A DNA stretch of 64,000 bases from Bretschneidera sinensis (Eukaryota; Streptophyta; Magnoliopsida; Brassicales; Akaniaceae): NCBI GenBank assembly GCA_023935145.1, contig CM043704.1, forward strand, positions 94,265,873 to 94,329,872, read 5' to 3'. Of the stretch, positions 36,745-47,895 are shown in pieces. Made by a program: the position numbers and the translations under genes. The notes beneath the pieces are model-generated. The model was not told where the DNA came from and did not search any database. It saw only the letters and a list, made by a program, of their open reading frames with translations. Position 1 is the first letter of the stretch. Each line of letters starts with the position of its first letter.

Positions 36745-36990
36745 TGTTGTGATGATCCACATTTCATATCGGTAATGCAATTAAAAAAATATTGGTATAT
36801 GTTTAAAGCTTTATAAACTCAAAAAATAATTTGAGTTGACACTTTAAAATATAGACTCGTGGTATTATAAATGGTATCAGAATCGACTCAAGTCTACTAT
36901 CATAAGATGTGTGATATTTAAGTTAGCCATGATCTTGAGTTCCATCTCGAACATCAATTAATTAATTAAAATGGAAACCTCATTATTTAT
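36745..36990 (+). mobile_element. TRIM-like remnant (short LTR plus primer-binding site)
   Basis: TGTTGTGATGATCCACATTT, then catatcgg, resembles the TGT..TCCCACATCGG start of short plant TRIM LTRs. About 120 bp later comes ATTATAAATGGTATCAGAAT, whose tggtatcaga (36872-36881) is the tRNA-iMet primer-binding site core. No second LTR was found, so only a 5' piece remains. Confidence 0.45.
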
Positions 36991-37855
36991 AATACATGGA
37001 GTACAAGATTTTTATAGGAAATAAATTCTCTTACCTTCCTTTAAATTTTATAATTATTTTTATTATTTTGCTTTTATTAGATTCTTGAAAATTGTTGTTA
37101 ACTAAGATGAAGGCAGCGGTGGACAAATAAGCATGATTTCATAAATTATTATTAATATACTTTTCATTTACTCCGTAGTAATGTAGTGTTGTATTTTATA
37201 ATACTTGTTTAGCAATTTTAACTTGTGTCATTGGTGATGTCTTCACTTATTTTAAAAGTGATTCAATAAGGCTTTTGTCAAACCAATTACCGAAGGAAAA
37301 TGTTAAATTCACGATTTTTATTGTTGAATCTATCAAATCAAACTTTTTGTTTTATAACTCATTAAAAAATAAAATAATTAGTATTAAAAATCAAATTAAC
37401 CCATGAATTTAATCTTTAAAATTGTATAATCAGAATCGAACATTTTACTGAAGAGATGTTAAAAAAAATCATATACAGAAACGGTAAAAATCTGCTTGAC
37501 ATTAATGATTACAATTTGTATTCTCACAATGGAATAGATGTGGTTAAGTAAATTTGTCTAGATGTTATTTGTAAATTGTGAATTTTCTAATTAAAGGATT
37601 AGTACATTGTTAATTAAACAAATCATACCTTAATGTTTAAGGCATATTTTAAGTGTCATTGTTTTTATTAAGCGTATTAAATTAAGTGTTGTCATTGGAA
37701 TTTTTTTAAAAAGCATTATTTTATTATTCAACAGAAGGAAAAACAACATAATTTTTTATTTATTTATTTGTTTTGATGATGTTTTTAAACACTCATCATT
37801 GTATGATGTATTATTCAATTTTTTTTTTTTTATAATGTGTGCTAAATCAATGATG
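36991..37855. other. Gene-free AT-rich DNA flanking the Ty3 element
   Basis: Nothing recognisable is seen up to the target duplication acatg at 37856-37860. Confidence 0.5.
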
Positions 37856-37860
37856 ACATG

Positions 37861-38090
37861 TGATGTAACAAACAATTCACTCTCTAATAGCCTTGTGACA
37901 CGTGGATAACTCTCCCTTCAATGACCGAATGACACGTGGTTGTGTCGATAACAGGCACATAGCAGAGCAAGTGACAAAGTTGTGATCATTCACAAACCTC
38001 CTACACGCAAAAAATGGAAGCAAGATTTAAGGGACTGCGTCGTCCCTGAACACGCGACAAGATCCCTCGAAAGAAAAGCGAGATCTCAGG
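37861..38090 (+). repeat. Truncated 5' LTR
   Basis: It aligns with the first ~230 bp of the 3' LTR (for example tgaccgaatgacacgtggtt against tgaccaaatgacacgtggtt) up to aagcgagatctca. After that the sequence runs straight into gag. The rest of the LTR, primer site and leader are gone. Confidence 0.85.
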
Positions 38091-38091
38091 A

Positions 38092-39340
38092 ATGCAATAT
38101 CCTCGTCAGGCTGAGATTGATCCTCCTGAAGATCTCATAAGAGCTATTTCAGCACACCCCGCCATTCTAATGATTCAAGCACAGTTTTTAGAGCTCTCTC
38201 GTTTGGTGACGAACTTGGCTACCGAAGTCTGGAGAGGAGGTCGACAGCCCTCACCCCCATCTTCTCACTGTACTCCTGGGCAAACTAGCCCTTCTAATGA
38301 TGGGCTCCCCATCGACAGTCGATTCACTACAGAGTCTTCACCACCTCGCGCCAAGTGAGCTAGAAGAGGCTCCTCATTCAGAAGCAACCTCAATCTGGAC
38401 AAACAGATCGATGAGATGGAAGAGAAAATCAATAAGGCTTTCAAATGTCGAAATCGTAACATCTTGAATGAACTCAACGTCCAGGACCCACCATTCATAC
38501 AGGAAATTCTCGAAGCTCCGCTCCTGCCAAATTTTTTGATGCCATAAATCAAGCCCTACGATGGCTCGGCCAATCCCTTGGACCACCTACAACATTACAA
38601 GACCACCATGATGCTTCATCAGCATTCCGATCCTGTCATGTATCGAGCGTTTCCCCTGACGCTTGAAAAAGCTCCCGGCACGTGGTATTCCCGACTGAAG
38701 CAAGGAAGCATTGTCACCTTCAAAGAGCTTAGCTACACCTTTGCTTCCCACTTCCTCAGCAGCAAGGGACCTAATAAGACCTTGAAATGACTGTTCAACA
38801 TCATTCAACACCGAATAGAAAGACTTTGAGCCTACATCTCAAGGTTCAACGCTGCTACTTGGGAAATCCCTGACCTAGATCCCAATGTTCAGATGTTGGC
38901 ATTCAGAAACGGACTGAGATCTGGAATCTACAGCTCCAAGCTCACCAGGTGATCGCCTAAAGATATGAACGAGGTCTTGACCTGAGCAAAGAAGTACATG
39001 TTGGCAAAAGACGATCAAGCTTTTCGAAGAGAAAGAGAATGGGAAACCAAGAAGAAGAGGAAAGACACCAGCGATCCTCACGATGGGATGACCAAAAAAC
39101 CCAACCACGAGGGTAGGTATAAGGCCACCACCCATTTTTAAAGTTTCACTCCTCTCAATGCATCCAGAACTAATATCCTGATGCAGCTCTAGGATAGGGC
39201 AATCCTTTGATGGCCTCCAAAGCTGCAGTGCCTCAATGGGGATCAGAGTAAGTGGTGTCGATTCTGCAGAAACCATGGGCACTATATTAAGGAGTGCCAC
39301 GCTCTGAAGCAACAAATTAAGGCCCTTATCAACTGAGGGT
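38092..39340 (+). pseudogene. Ty3 gag (capsid-nucleocapsid) pseudogene
   Basis: The frame starts MQYPRQAEIDPPEDL and runs through many stops. The capsid core of the Retrotrans_gag type is seen at about 38550-38780 (IKPYDGSANPLDHLQHYKTT, APGTWYSRLKQGSI, FKELSYTFASHFLS). A zinc knuckle, CRFCRNHGHYIKEC (about 39260-39301), closes it. It would form the particle core. In-frame stops include 38356, 38788, 38827 and 38981, several at positions where family members have Arg. Confidence 0.9.
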
Positions 39341-39682
39341 ACTTAAAGGAGTTTATCGGATCGCGACAATGAGGAATGCCCGATCGATCTAGGAGGAGTC
39401 CCGGATGTCCCTCTAGTCAGATCTGAGAGAATCAAGCTCTCTGGAAGAGCCCAAGGTCGAACCGATAAGAACCTGACCAGGGAGGCTAAGAAGTCATTGT
39501 CACTAGAATTATCAAAACAATTTACGGAGGACCAACCACTGAAGGCAACTCTAGACAGAATAAGAAAACATACGCCAGGTTTGTAGCTTTCGTCAGCGGG
39601 CCTCATAAGCGAAGAAAGACAAACTAGACAATCTCCTTCACGGATGGTGATCTAGATGAGTACAGAGCCCGCACGATAATTC

Positions 39683-40380
39683 CATGGTAGTCTCCCTCAT
39701 TATAGCCAACCACGACGTCAAACGCATCTTAGTGGATAACAGAAGTTCGGCGGACATCTTATTCTATGATGCCTTTCAGAAGATGTAGTTGAAAGATAGT
39801 CAGTTAGAACCAATCTTCACCCCGCTATACGGCTTCTCGAGGGCTCCGGTGTTCGCAGAAGGTAGTATAGTTCTCCCGGTCACTACAGGGATGGCTCTAC
39901 AGACTAATTTTTTGGTAGTCAAACGACTATCGTCCTACAATGTGATTCTCGACAAACCCACTTTCAACAAAGTGAAGGTGGTTGTTTCCACCTACCATTT
40001 GAAAATGAAGTTCCCCACTGAAAATGGAATGGGTGAAGTAAAAGGGGACCAGTAGGTCTTCAGGTCCTGTTATCTGAATGCTGTAAGAGAAGGAAAAAGA
40101 ACCGAGGCTTTGCCCCTCAAAGTGGAAGACTTTAGGGATGAGATAAAAACTTCATGTGGCCAACCCATGGAGGAACTAACCACTACCGCACTTAGCTCAG
40201 ATATCTCCAAAACAATCCAAATTGGCTCTGGTCTCCCCGAGAATCTAAAGGAATCACCCATCTCTCTTCTTCCGAGGAATCAAGATTTGTTTGCGTGGTT
40301 AGCTTTGTATATGCCCGGGATTAGCCTTGAGTTCATCTTACACTGGCTAAATATAGACCCGAGCCACAACCCAATCACTT
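39683..40380 (+). pseudogene. Ty3 aspartic protease region, pseudogene
   Basis: [17 protein letters not shown], then [15 protein letters not shown], matches the protease fold of Tat elements. The catalytic Asp-Thr/Gly-Gly/Ser motif reads VDNRSS here, so the Gly is lost. A stop follows at about 39787. The downstream frame (RAPVFAEGSIVLPVT, SSYNVILDKPTFNKVKVV) is the usual protease C-part and the link to reverse transcriptase. Confidence 0.85.
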
Positions 40381-41100
40381 AGAAGAAAATATCATTAACC
40401 CCCGAGCGGCAAGCCACCATCAAGACTGAAATTGATAAACTACTCACAGCTGACTTTATCCGGGAGATGGATTATCCTGACTAGGTGTTCAATGTGGTGA
40501 TGGTAAAAAAAAAGCAACGGTAAGTGGCAAATCTGTATTGACTTCACAGATCTGAACAAAGCCTATCTGAATGACAGGTTTCCCCTACCGCAGATTAATC
40601 AGCTGGTTGATGCCACCTCAGGGCATGAATTTTTTACTTTCATGAACGCCTATTCTGGTTATAACCAGATCCTTATGCATGAGCCTAACTAGGAGAAAAC
40701 AGCCTTCGTCACTGACCGAGGGTTGTACTGTAACAAAGTCATGTCGTTCGGGCTCAAAAACATCGGGGTGACCTATCAAAAGTTGGTGAACAAGATCTTT
40801 GGTGAGTAGATCTGAAGAAATATGGTTTATGTGGATGACATGTTGGTCAAGAGTGTCAAAGCCAAATACCACAACTCCAACCTAGAGGAGGCATTCGAGG
40901 TGCTTCGGCATCACAGGATAAAGCCGAACCCTGTGAAATGTGAATTAGAACTCACTGGAGGGAAATTCTTTGGTTTTATGGTCACCCAAAGAAGAATAGA
41001 AGCTAACCCAAAGAAGATCAAGGCAATCTTGGTATGAACCCTCTTCGGACGAGAAATGAAGTATAAAGGCTAACATGGCATGTAGCGGTACTTAATTGTT
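40381..41100 (+). pseudogene. Ty3 reverse transcriptase pseudogene
   Basis: LTPERQATIKTEIDKLLTAD, then GKWQICIDFTDLNKA, SGYNQILMHEPN, and the catalytic MVYVDDMLVKS at about 40822-40854, followed by LEEAFEVLRHHRIKPNPVKC and GKFFGFMVTQRRIEANP. A one-base loss in the A run near 40505-40513 shifts the frame, and several stops follow. The YVDD core itself is intact. Confidence 0.92.
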
Positions 41101-41500
41101 TCATGTATAAATCCGCGGAGATGTATCTACCCTTCTTCAGAGCCATCAGGAAGGCAAAAAACTTAGTCTGGACCTAAGACTGCCAGAAAACCTTTGAGGA
41201 ACTAAAAGAATACCCGAGTTCTCCCCCACTTCTGACCAAGCCTATTGTGGGACACGAACTCTTCCTATATTTATCAGTCGGGTAAGAAGTAGTGGCCTCT
41301 GTTTTGATTCAGAAAGACACAGGTGTCTAAAAACCCGTGTACTATATTAGCAAAGTTCTCCATGGTGTAGAGGTGCAGTACCTCCTGATAGAAAGGATGA
41401 CGTATGCTCTCCTAATTATAGCGTGGAAGCTTCGACCGTATTTCTAGGCACACACCATCGTCCTCTTAACGGATCAGCCGCTAAGATAAGTGTTTTATAA
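41101..41500 (+). pseudogene. Ty3 RNase H region, pseudogene
   Basis: Pieces such as GHELFLYLSVG, VASVLIQKDTGV, KPVYYISKVLHGVEVQYLLI and HTIVLLTDQPL match the RNase H domain that directly follows reverse transcriptase in Ty3 elements. Stops break it at several points. Confidence 0.8.
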
Positions 41501-41679
41501 GCCGAACATCTCGAAGTGAATGGTCAAGTGGTCCAAAGAACTCAAAGATTTGGACATCTGATATAACCCCTAAAAAGCCATCAAAGCTTAGGTCCTCACC
41601 GACTTCATTGTGGAGACAACACTCCAGATGGGTCCGAGCAAAACACCATAACAAGAGATAGCTGTGCAAATTACGATAG

Positions 41680-42090
41680 ACTCTTCATGTTGATGGCTCC
41701 TCAAATAACACCAAAAGTGGAGTAAGGCTTATCCTTTGTAGTCCGGATGGATTCGTCATTCAATATGCTTTAAGTTTTGGGTTTAAAACTTCTAATAATA
41801 AAGCAAAGTATGAGGTATTACTCGCCGGAATGAAGTTGGCAAAAGTGATGGCCACTGAAGCCCTGGACACGTACAACGATTTACAACTAGTGGTAAACAG
41901 ATGAATGGTGAATTCAGGGCCCGAGGTGAGAAGATTGCTTGATACCTTAAGAAGGCTAGAAAACTTACCATGAAATTTAGAGTATTCCAAATAACTCAGG
42001 TTCCTTGGGCAGAGAATTTGAAAGCTGATGCTCTAGCCTGATTCGTCTCCTCTTGGAAGACTGAGCCAACCCAAGCCGTCTACCTTGAGA
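41680..42090 (+). pseudogene. Second, archaeal-type RNase H (aRH) of the Tat lineage, pseudogene
   Basis: LHVDGSSNTKSGVRLILCSP, then DGFVIQYALSFGFKTSNNKA and KYEVLLAGMKLAKVMA. The Asp of VDGSSN and the Glu of AKYE (usual AEYE) are active-site positions. A second RNase H between the first and the integrase is known only in Tat/Ogre-type elements, which fixes the lineage. Confidence 0.88.
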
Positions 42091-42269
42091 CTCTCGACAC
42101 CCCAAGCATTGATGAAGTACTTGTGCTGCCAGTGACTGAAAAAGAGACGTGGGCAGACCTGATCCTCTGGTATTTACGTGATGGTCAGCTTCCTGAATAG
42201 AAGAGTGAAGCTAGAAAACTTATCCCTGCATTTCTTGATACGCAGTCGTAGATGAACAGTTATACAAAA

Positions 42270-43390
42270 AATGTCTCACGATGCCTTATTTGAAGTGCCT
42301 CGAACCTACCGAGGCCAATTACACTCTTTGGGAGTTCAGGAAGAGGTATGCGGGAATCACCTAGGAAGTCGTGCGTTGGCCTTCAAAGTACTCAATCAAG
42401 GATATTACTGGCCCAAAATGCAGATAGATGCTGTAGAATTAGTCAAGAAATGAAGAAGTTGTCAGCAGTACTCCCTTGTGCCCCATAGGTCGGCGAACCC
42501 TCTTACTTCAATCACGAGCCCACTTTCTTTCACCATGTGGGGAATGGATCTTCTTGGTCCTTTCACTAGAGCGCTCGGCCAGAAAAAACATTTTATCATA
42601 GATATAAATTATTTCACCAAGTGGGTGGAAACATAACCACTCGCAAGTTTAATAGATCACTAAGCTCGAGGTTTTGTATGGAAGTCCATAATGTGCCGGT
42701 TCAACATACCTTGGATATTGGTCACTGATAGTGGTAAACAGTTTGATTGCACTCGGTTCAAGGTATTCGTCGAAAAGCTTTGTATTGAGCATCGATTCTC
42801 TTCCGTAGGATATCCATAGGCTAATGAGCAAGTTGAAGTGAGCAATAGAACACCCCTATAAAGTATCAAGAAAAGATTAGATGTGGTTGACAAGCAATGG
42901 ATCGATGATCTTCCCAACATACTTTAGGCTTATCAAACCACCGTTCGGACCCCCATAGGAGAAACTCATTTCTTCATGGTATACGGCTTCGAAGTAGTCA
43001 TCCCTTTAAAGATCGGGGTGTCTTCATCACGAGTACAGAACTTTGAGCGAGCTAACAACGAAGAAGCCTTACAGATGAACACTGATCTTATCGATGAATC
43101 TCAGGATAAAGCTCATATTCGATTAGCCACTTATTAGTAGAGAATGTCTAGGTACTATAAATCTCGAGTCCGAGAGAGAGGCATTAAGCTATGTGATCTC
43201 GTTTTATGAAAAATGAAGTGTCTCATCCTCGAGAAATAGGGAAGCTCATACCAAACTAGGAAGTCCCGTATCGGATCAAAAGAATTTGTCAAGTCGGCAT
43301 TTTAGTGTTTAAAGAATTGAATTGCAAGCCTATCCCTCCCACTTGGAACACGGAGAACCTCCGTAAATTTTGTCAATAGTGTACGGCCCT
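42270..43390 (+). pseudogene. Ty3 integrase pseudogene
   Basis: The zinc-binding region reads VQEEVCGNHLGSRALAFKVL, then KMQIDAVELVKK, stop, RSC. The first His is replaced by Gln and the first Cys of the CxxC pair by a stop. The catalytic core has GMDLLGPFTRALGQKKH, VTDSGKQFD and QVEVSNR, the D, D and E positions. The C-part continues with HFFMVYGFEVVIPLKIGV. At least nine stops are present; some are CAG-to-TAG (GYP, stop, AN) and TGG-to-TAG (NIL, stop, AYQTT). Confidence 0.92.
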
Positions 43391-43589
43391 TGAGTTCCAT
43401 GCTTCACATGCGTCGATAATGTAGCTTGTGAATGCCTCAGTTATCAATGAAAGAACCTTTATCCCCGTTTTCCAAGTTACCTCTTCTCGGCCTCTCTCAC
43501 TAATAACAATAAAAAAATAAAAAATATTTTGCAAAGGGTGACAACGTGAATTTCATTAAGCAAATCATTAAGAGATGCACTATCGACCT

Positions 43590-45732
43590 CAAATCACAAA
43601 GAAGGAGAAAAAAAACTACAAAAATAATAAGCCTCCGAGGGTCAACCTCCCCATCGAATATAGTCTCTGTCGCGGCGCCACTCAACTGGGCCTATGCCTC
43701 CTCTTCGCCTCTGGATCCAGCCATCACAGCCTCGTCTTCCTCCCCCAAAGCTACAAGCTCGAGGGCGAGAAGTTGAACTGAGGGTAAAGCACTTCGACCT
43801 TCCTCCTAGCTTCCAGGAACCCCTCGAGGTACTAGAGCCCGACGTCCTCTTCCACAACCTTTCGGAAGGAAGATGAGTTCTTGAAGTCGGCCATGGCTTC
43901 CTCCACGGCCTTCCTAATGACCTCTTTTATCTCTCCCCTTTAGCCTTTGCTCGGAGGTCTTGGCAGCATCCATCTCCTTATGCATGGCCTCTTTCTCTTC
44001 CACGGCCTCGACCTTGGCCTGGTCAGCTCTCTCCTTGCTAAAGCGAACTCCTTTTAAGAAGCCTTGTAGCTGCTGGATGAGCCTACAACTATCATCTAGC
44101 TTTCTCTAACACTGGGTCAATTTATCACTTATATCAAAGTAGCAGCGCGACAACATCTCATTCACCATGCTCGACTGAAACAAAAAGCAGAAGAATAAGT
44201 TAAGCTATCGTGAAGCAAAAAAAAATTCAAAGAAAAAGTTCAAAAATTAAGGTAAAAACCCTCACTAAGGAGGCCAAGACCTAAGCCACAGTGCGAAGGC
44301 TCTCAATGAGCTTTCTTCCAAGCTCGATCACATTACACGGAGGGATGCCCAGTGCGAGCTGCTCTCAAGTGACCCTGGCATGGGCGAAAACATACTCGTC
44401 AATCTTTATGCTCCATTTGGGTATAAAGACCTCGACCTTTAAAGAGGCCCCTTGGGATGAGGATGAGGACAAGGGCGGTGTCTGCTTGGGCAGAGGTGCA
44501 GGAGAAACATCCCTCGGCTCAGAAGAGACCTCGGAGGGGCTCGAGGTCTCCACATTAATAGGGATGGGAGAAGGAGCCCGTGGCCGTTTCTTCGACCCTT
44601 GGGCCTGTACAAGCTACTTCCCAGGTTGAGCAACTCTTTTCCTCTCCAGGGCCATCTTCTTCGCATTTTCCTTACCTTTGGCTCTGGCTTCCATCTCTGC
44701 TCAGCAAAAAACATAAGTATAAGTAACAAGAAACAAAGAAATTATGAAAGTATAAGCACCTAGGTATATACCACTCTCTAAAGTCCCCATAGGAAAATGA
44801 GGGCAGAGACTGTGCTTTGTCAGCTCCTCGTTATCATACAAGACGCTAACGTCAATAGGCGTGAAAATCATAGCCTTCAGTGTTTCTTGCTCGCGGTGCG
44901 GGAGGTGCGATTTTTTACACTTCCCTGCACGGTCCAGACTCCAAGTTAGTGGAACCTCAAAACTCTTCTTACTCTGGACGTAGAATAAGGTTTTCTTCCA
45001 CTGCTTGATAGAGGTAGGTTTCTTCTTCAATAGCCTATTCCTAGTTCTAGAGCTAATCACGACCCACCCGTGCTGGACGTGCTTGTTAATTTGGAAGTGA
45101 GCTTTAAAAACATTTATGTTCATTAGCCCCTTCACATCCGTGTAAACACAGATGAATGCCATGATTAGATGCACAGAATTGGGCACCGGTTGGCACAATA
45201 CTATATCAAAGAACCTCAACACCGAGCAGAAGAAATGATAGAGTGGGAATCTTAGCCCGACTTTCATATGTTGTTCATAAACACATATCTCGAAGGGTGC
45301 TTGGCTCAGGAGGACATCACAAGCCCTCTCCCCAACATCAGTGTTTCTCAGGGTATACTATTTTGGAATCCGGTTCACACGCCTAATAACCTCGAGCTCC
45401 CCTACCCTTGGCTTATTTGGCATAGAATTCATCACAAATAACCACTACACCCTCTCTTCCACCCTCATTTCCTCTATGAGCTCAGCGAAAACGTTATCCT
45501 TCTGGTCCTTGGAAGAAGAATCTTCTTCCTCCTCATCTTTCTCTTTCCCAGCCTCATTGGGAACCATTGCCAATGGCTCCTCCTAAATGTCGTCACTTCT
45601 TGAGGTTTCACCCTTACTAGAGGCTCGATCCAAACCCATAACCTCGTTCAACTCCTTAGATAGTGCTTAGTCATCCTCACTGCCATTACCACTACCACTA
45701 GACTTATCACGATAATTACCTACCGAAGACAT
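43590..45732 (-). pseudogene. Spliced antisense gene in the 3' region of the Tat element
   Basis: Opposite to gag-pol. The frame starts at 45732 with MSSVGNYRDKSSGSGNGSED and continues through a conserved block (VGLRFPLYHFFCSVLRFFDI, NSVHLIMAFICVYTDVKG, INVFKAHFQINKHVQHG, LKKKPTSIKQWKKTLFYVQS). I recognise this as the 'putative gypsy-type transposon' domain (Pfam Transposase_28 type). Two introns keep frame: 44697-44771 (gtatat to gagcag) and 44175-44259 (gttttt to tttcag). The later part is Pro/Ser-rich and then Lys/Glu-rich, likely coiled coil (KLTQC, RLIQQLQGFLK). Five or more stops make it a pseudogene. Antisense frames at this place are known in some Tat elements such as Grande and RIRE2; the function is not known. 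Confidence 0.8.
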
Positions 45733-45769
45733 TATAAGAATGGGAAAGGGAAAACTCATAAAAGACAGA

Positions 45770-46330
45770 TCTATACGGCAACTCCGAATAGTTCAAACCA
45801 CTATGAACAAGCTCCACACCTCGATCCTCCTCACAAAAAAGAGCTCTCAAACTCTAGCAAACTCTAAAGAGCTCTCAAACTCCAGTAGACTCCAAGGGCT
45901 CTCAAACTCTGGCTAACTCTGAGGGCTCTCAAAATTTCTTTCTAAATGCAAATGAGGTCAAATGAAGAAATGAGAAGAAACTCCTCTCTTATATAGAAGC
46001 TTGGGTGTGGTTAACGAGGGAAATTAGCTCCACTCTCAATTGTAAAGACACAACGTTTAGCATAACCAAGGTACTATTACATTCTCTAAGGCTGCTGAAG
46101 GCATACCATCAAGGGTATGCGTCGCTGTTACACTCCCCAAAATGATAACGCACCCTCCAACATTTAATGCCTCCATAAAATATTTTAGAAACGAACCAAC
46201 ATTTAATATTCTAGAACGGCCCAACGCTCCAGCATTGAACGTTTCCATAGAGAATTCTAGAACAACCTAAAGGTTTTTTTTATGGGTCCAAATACAAAAT
46301 AAATTGTCCAAAGGCCCCTAATAGGCCCAA
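45770..46330 (-). promoter_or_regulatory. Upstream region of the antisense gene
   Basis: Direct repeats of gagctctcaaactc (45840-45930) precede the antisense start. On the minus strand a TATA-like ctatataaga lies at about 45989-45998, roughly 260 bp upstream of the ATG. It could be the antisense promoter; this is inference. Confidence 0.35.
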
Positions 46331-46384
46331 AGCAAAAAAGTTTTCTATAAGCCCAAGAAACTGTGCAGCCCTACTCCTCGTCAA

Positions 46385-47330
46385 AGATCTCCAAGGCCAA
46401 GTGTCTTGACTGCTGCTCAAATTATCAGTCCCACATCTCCAAGGCCGAGCATTTTGACTGCTGCTCAAACGCTCGGTCCTATGTCTCCATGGCCGAGTGT
46501 TTTGACTACTGCTCAAATGCTCGATCCCACGTTTCCAAGGCCGAACGTTTTGACTGCTGCTCAAATGCTCAGTCCCATGTCTCCAAAGTCGAGCGTTTTA
46601 ACTGCTATTCAAATGCTCGATCCCACGTCTCCAAAGCCGAGCATTTTGACTGCTGCTCAAATGCTCGGCCCCACGTCTCCAAGGCCGAGTCTTTTGACTG
46701 TTACTCAAATGCTTGGTCCTACGTCTCCAAGGTCAAGAATTTTGACTATTGTTCAAATGTTCGGTCTCACGTTTCCAAAGTTGAGCATTTTGACTGCTGC
46801 TCGAATGCTCGGTCCAATATCTCTAAGGCCGAGAATTTTGATCGTTGCTCGAATGATCGACCCCACGTCTCCAAGGTCGATCATTTAAGCTTGATTATTG
46901 CTCATATGATCGGTCCTATGTCTATAAGGCCGAGCGTTTTGACTGCTTCTCAAATGCTCGGTCCCATGTCTCCAAGGCCCAGCGTTTTGACTACTGCTCA
47001 AATGCTCGACCCCACGTCTCAAAGGCTAATCGTTTTAACTGCTACTCAAATGCTCGATCTCACGTCTCAAAGGTCGAGCGTTTTGACTACTGCTCAAATG
47101 CTCGGTCCTACGTCTCTAAGGCCGAGCGTTTTGACTACTGCTCGAATGCTTAGTCCCACGTCTCCAAGGCTGAGCATTTTGACTGCTGCTCGAATGCTCG
47201 ACCCCACGTCTCCAAGGTCGAGCATTTTGACTACTGCTCAAATGCTTGGTCCCATATCTCCAAGGTCGAGCATTTTGACTGCTACTTAAATGCTCGACCC
47301 CAGGCTTCACAGGTCGAAACGCGCAACCAA
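46385..47330 (+). repeat. 48-bp tandem repeat array of the Tat element (about 19 units)
   Basis: The unit is cgttttgactgctgctcaaa, then tgctcggtcccacgtctcca, then aggccgag. It is homologous to the 48-bp unit of the smaller element at 9440-10257 when that is read on its own sense strand (cgtttgagctgcttgtcaaa, then cgttcggccaagtttctcca, then agtccgag). A 308-codon frame, 46363-47289, stays open through it, giving a 16-residue repeat such as SNARSHVSKAERFDCC. Other frames on both strands are open as well, so the frame is likely a by-product of the 3n unit. Confidence 0.92.
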
Positions 47331-47375
47331 CGGCACAAAGTTCCATTATACTTCCTCAAGCATATAAATTTACTT

Positions 47376-47393
47376 AAGGAAGTGGGGGGCCTC
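47376..47393 (+). other. Polypurine tract of the Tat element
   Basis: aaggaagtggggggcctc abuts the 3' LTR start TGATG and would prime plus-strand DNA synthesis. Confidence 0.8.
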
Positions 47394-47895
47394 TGATGTA
47401 GTAAATAATTCACTCTCCAATAACGCAGTGACACATAGATAACTCTCCCTACGATGACCAAATGACACGTGGTTGCATCGATAACTGGCATGTAACAGAG
47501 TAGGTGACGAAGCCGTAATCATTCATAGACCTCCCACACGCAAAAATTGAAGCAAGATTTCAGGGACTGTGCATTCCCTGAACACATGACAAGACCCCTC
47601 GAAAGAAAAACAAGATCTCACGGATCGCATCGTCCTAAGCACGTGATAAACTTTCTCCCTGAACCACTATAAAAATTCTAAGGTACGTAGATCTCAACTC
47701 AGTTCAAGTTTATTACAAAAACACTATCACATCATAATCCTCTCTGCTTTCTCAAAACTTCGCACTAACAAAAGCATCGGAAAGTCCTCGGAGGCACCAC
47801 TCCCTTTTCTCTAATGACTCTTTAGTTCATCACTCTTGCTCTATGCAAGCCTTGGAATTCCATACCCTTAGCCCAACTGCAGATTTTCGACATCA
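47394..47895 (+). repeat. 3' LTR of the Tat element, full length
   Basis: TGATGTAGTAAATAATTCAC to CGACATCA, followed by the target duplication acatg. A TATA-like ccactataaaaattc lies near 47662, a likely LTR promoter. It holds paired gacacgtgg-type motifs near its start. Confidence 0.9.

Larger units (their letters stand above)
37861..47895 (+). mobile_element. Ty3-type Tat-lineage LTR retrotransposon, decayed, about 10 kb
   Basis: The 3' LTR is 47394-47895 (502 bp, TGATG to CATCA). A matching but truncated 5' LTR is at 37861 to about 38090. A perfect 5-bp duplication, acatg, flanks the unit at 37856-37860 and 47896-47900. The order is 5' LTR, gag, protease, reverse transcriptase, RNase H, a second archaeal-type RNase H, integrase, a long 3' region with an antisense frame, a 48-bp repeat array, polypurine tract and 3' LTR. 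The second RNase H before integrase is the mark of the Tat lineage (known). All coding parts carry stops, so it is dead. Many stops are C-to-T or G-to-A changes. Confidence 0.95.
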
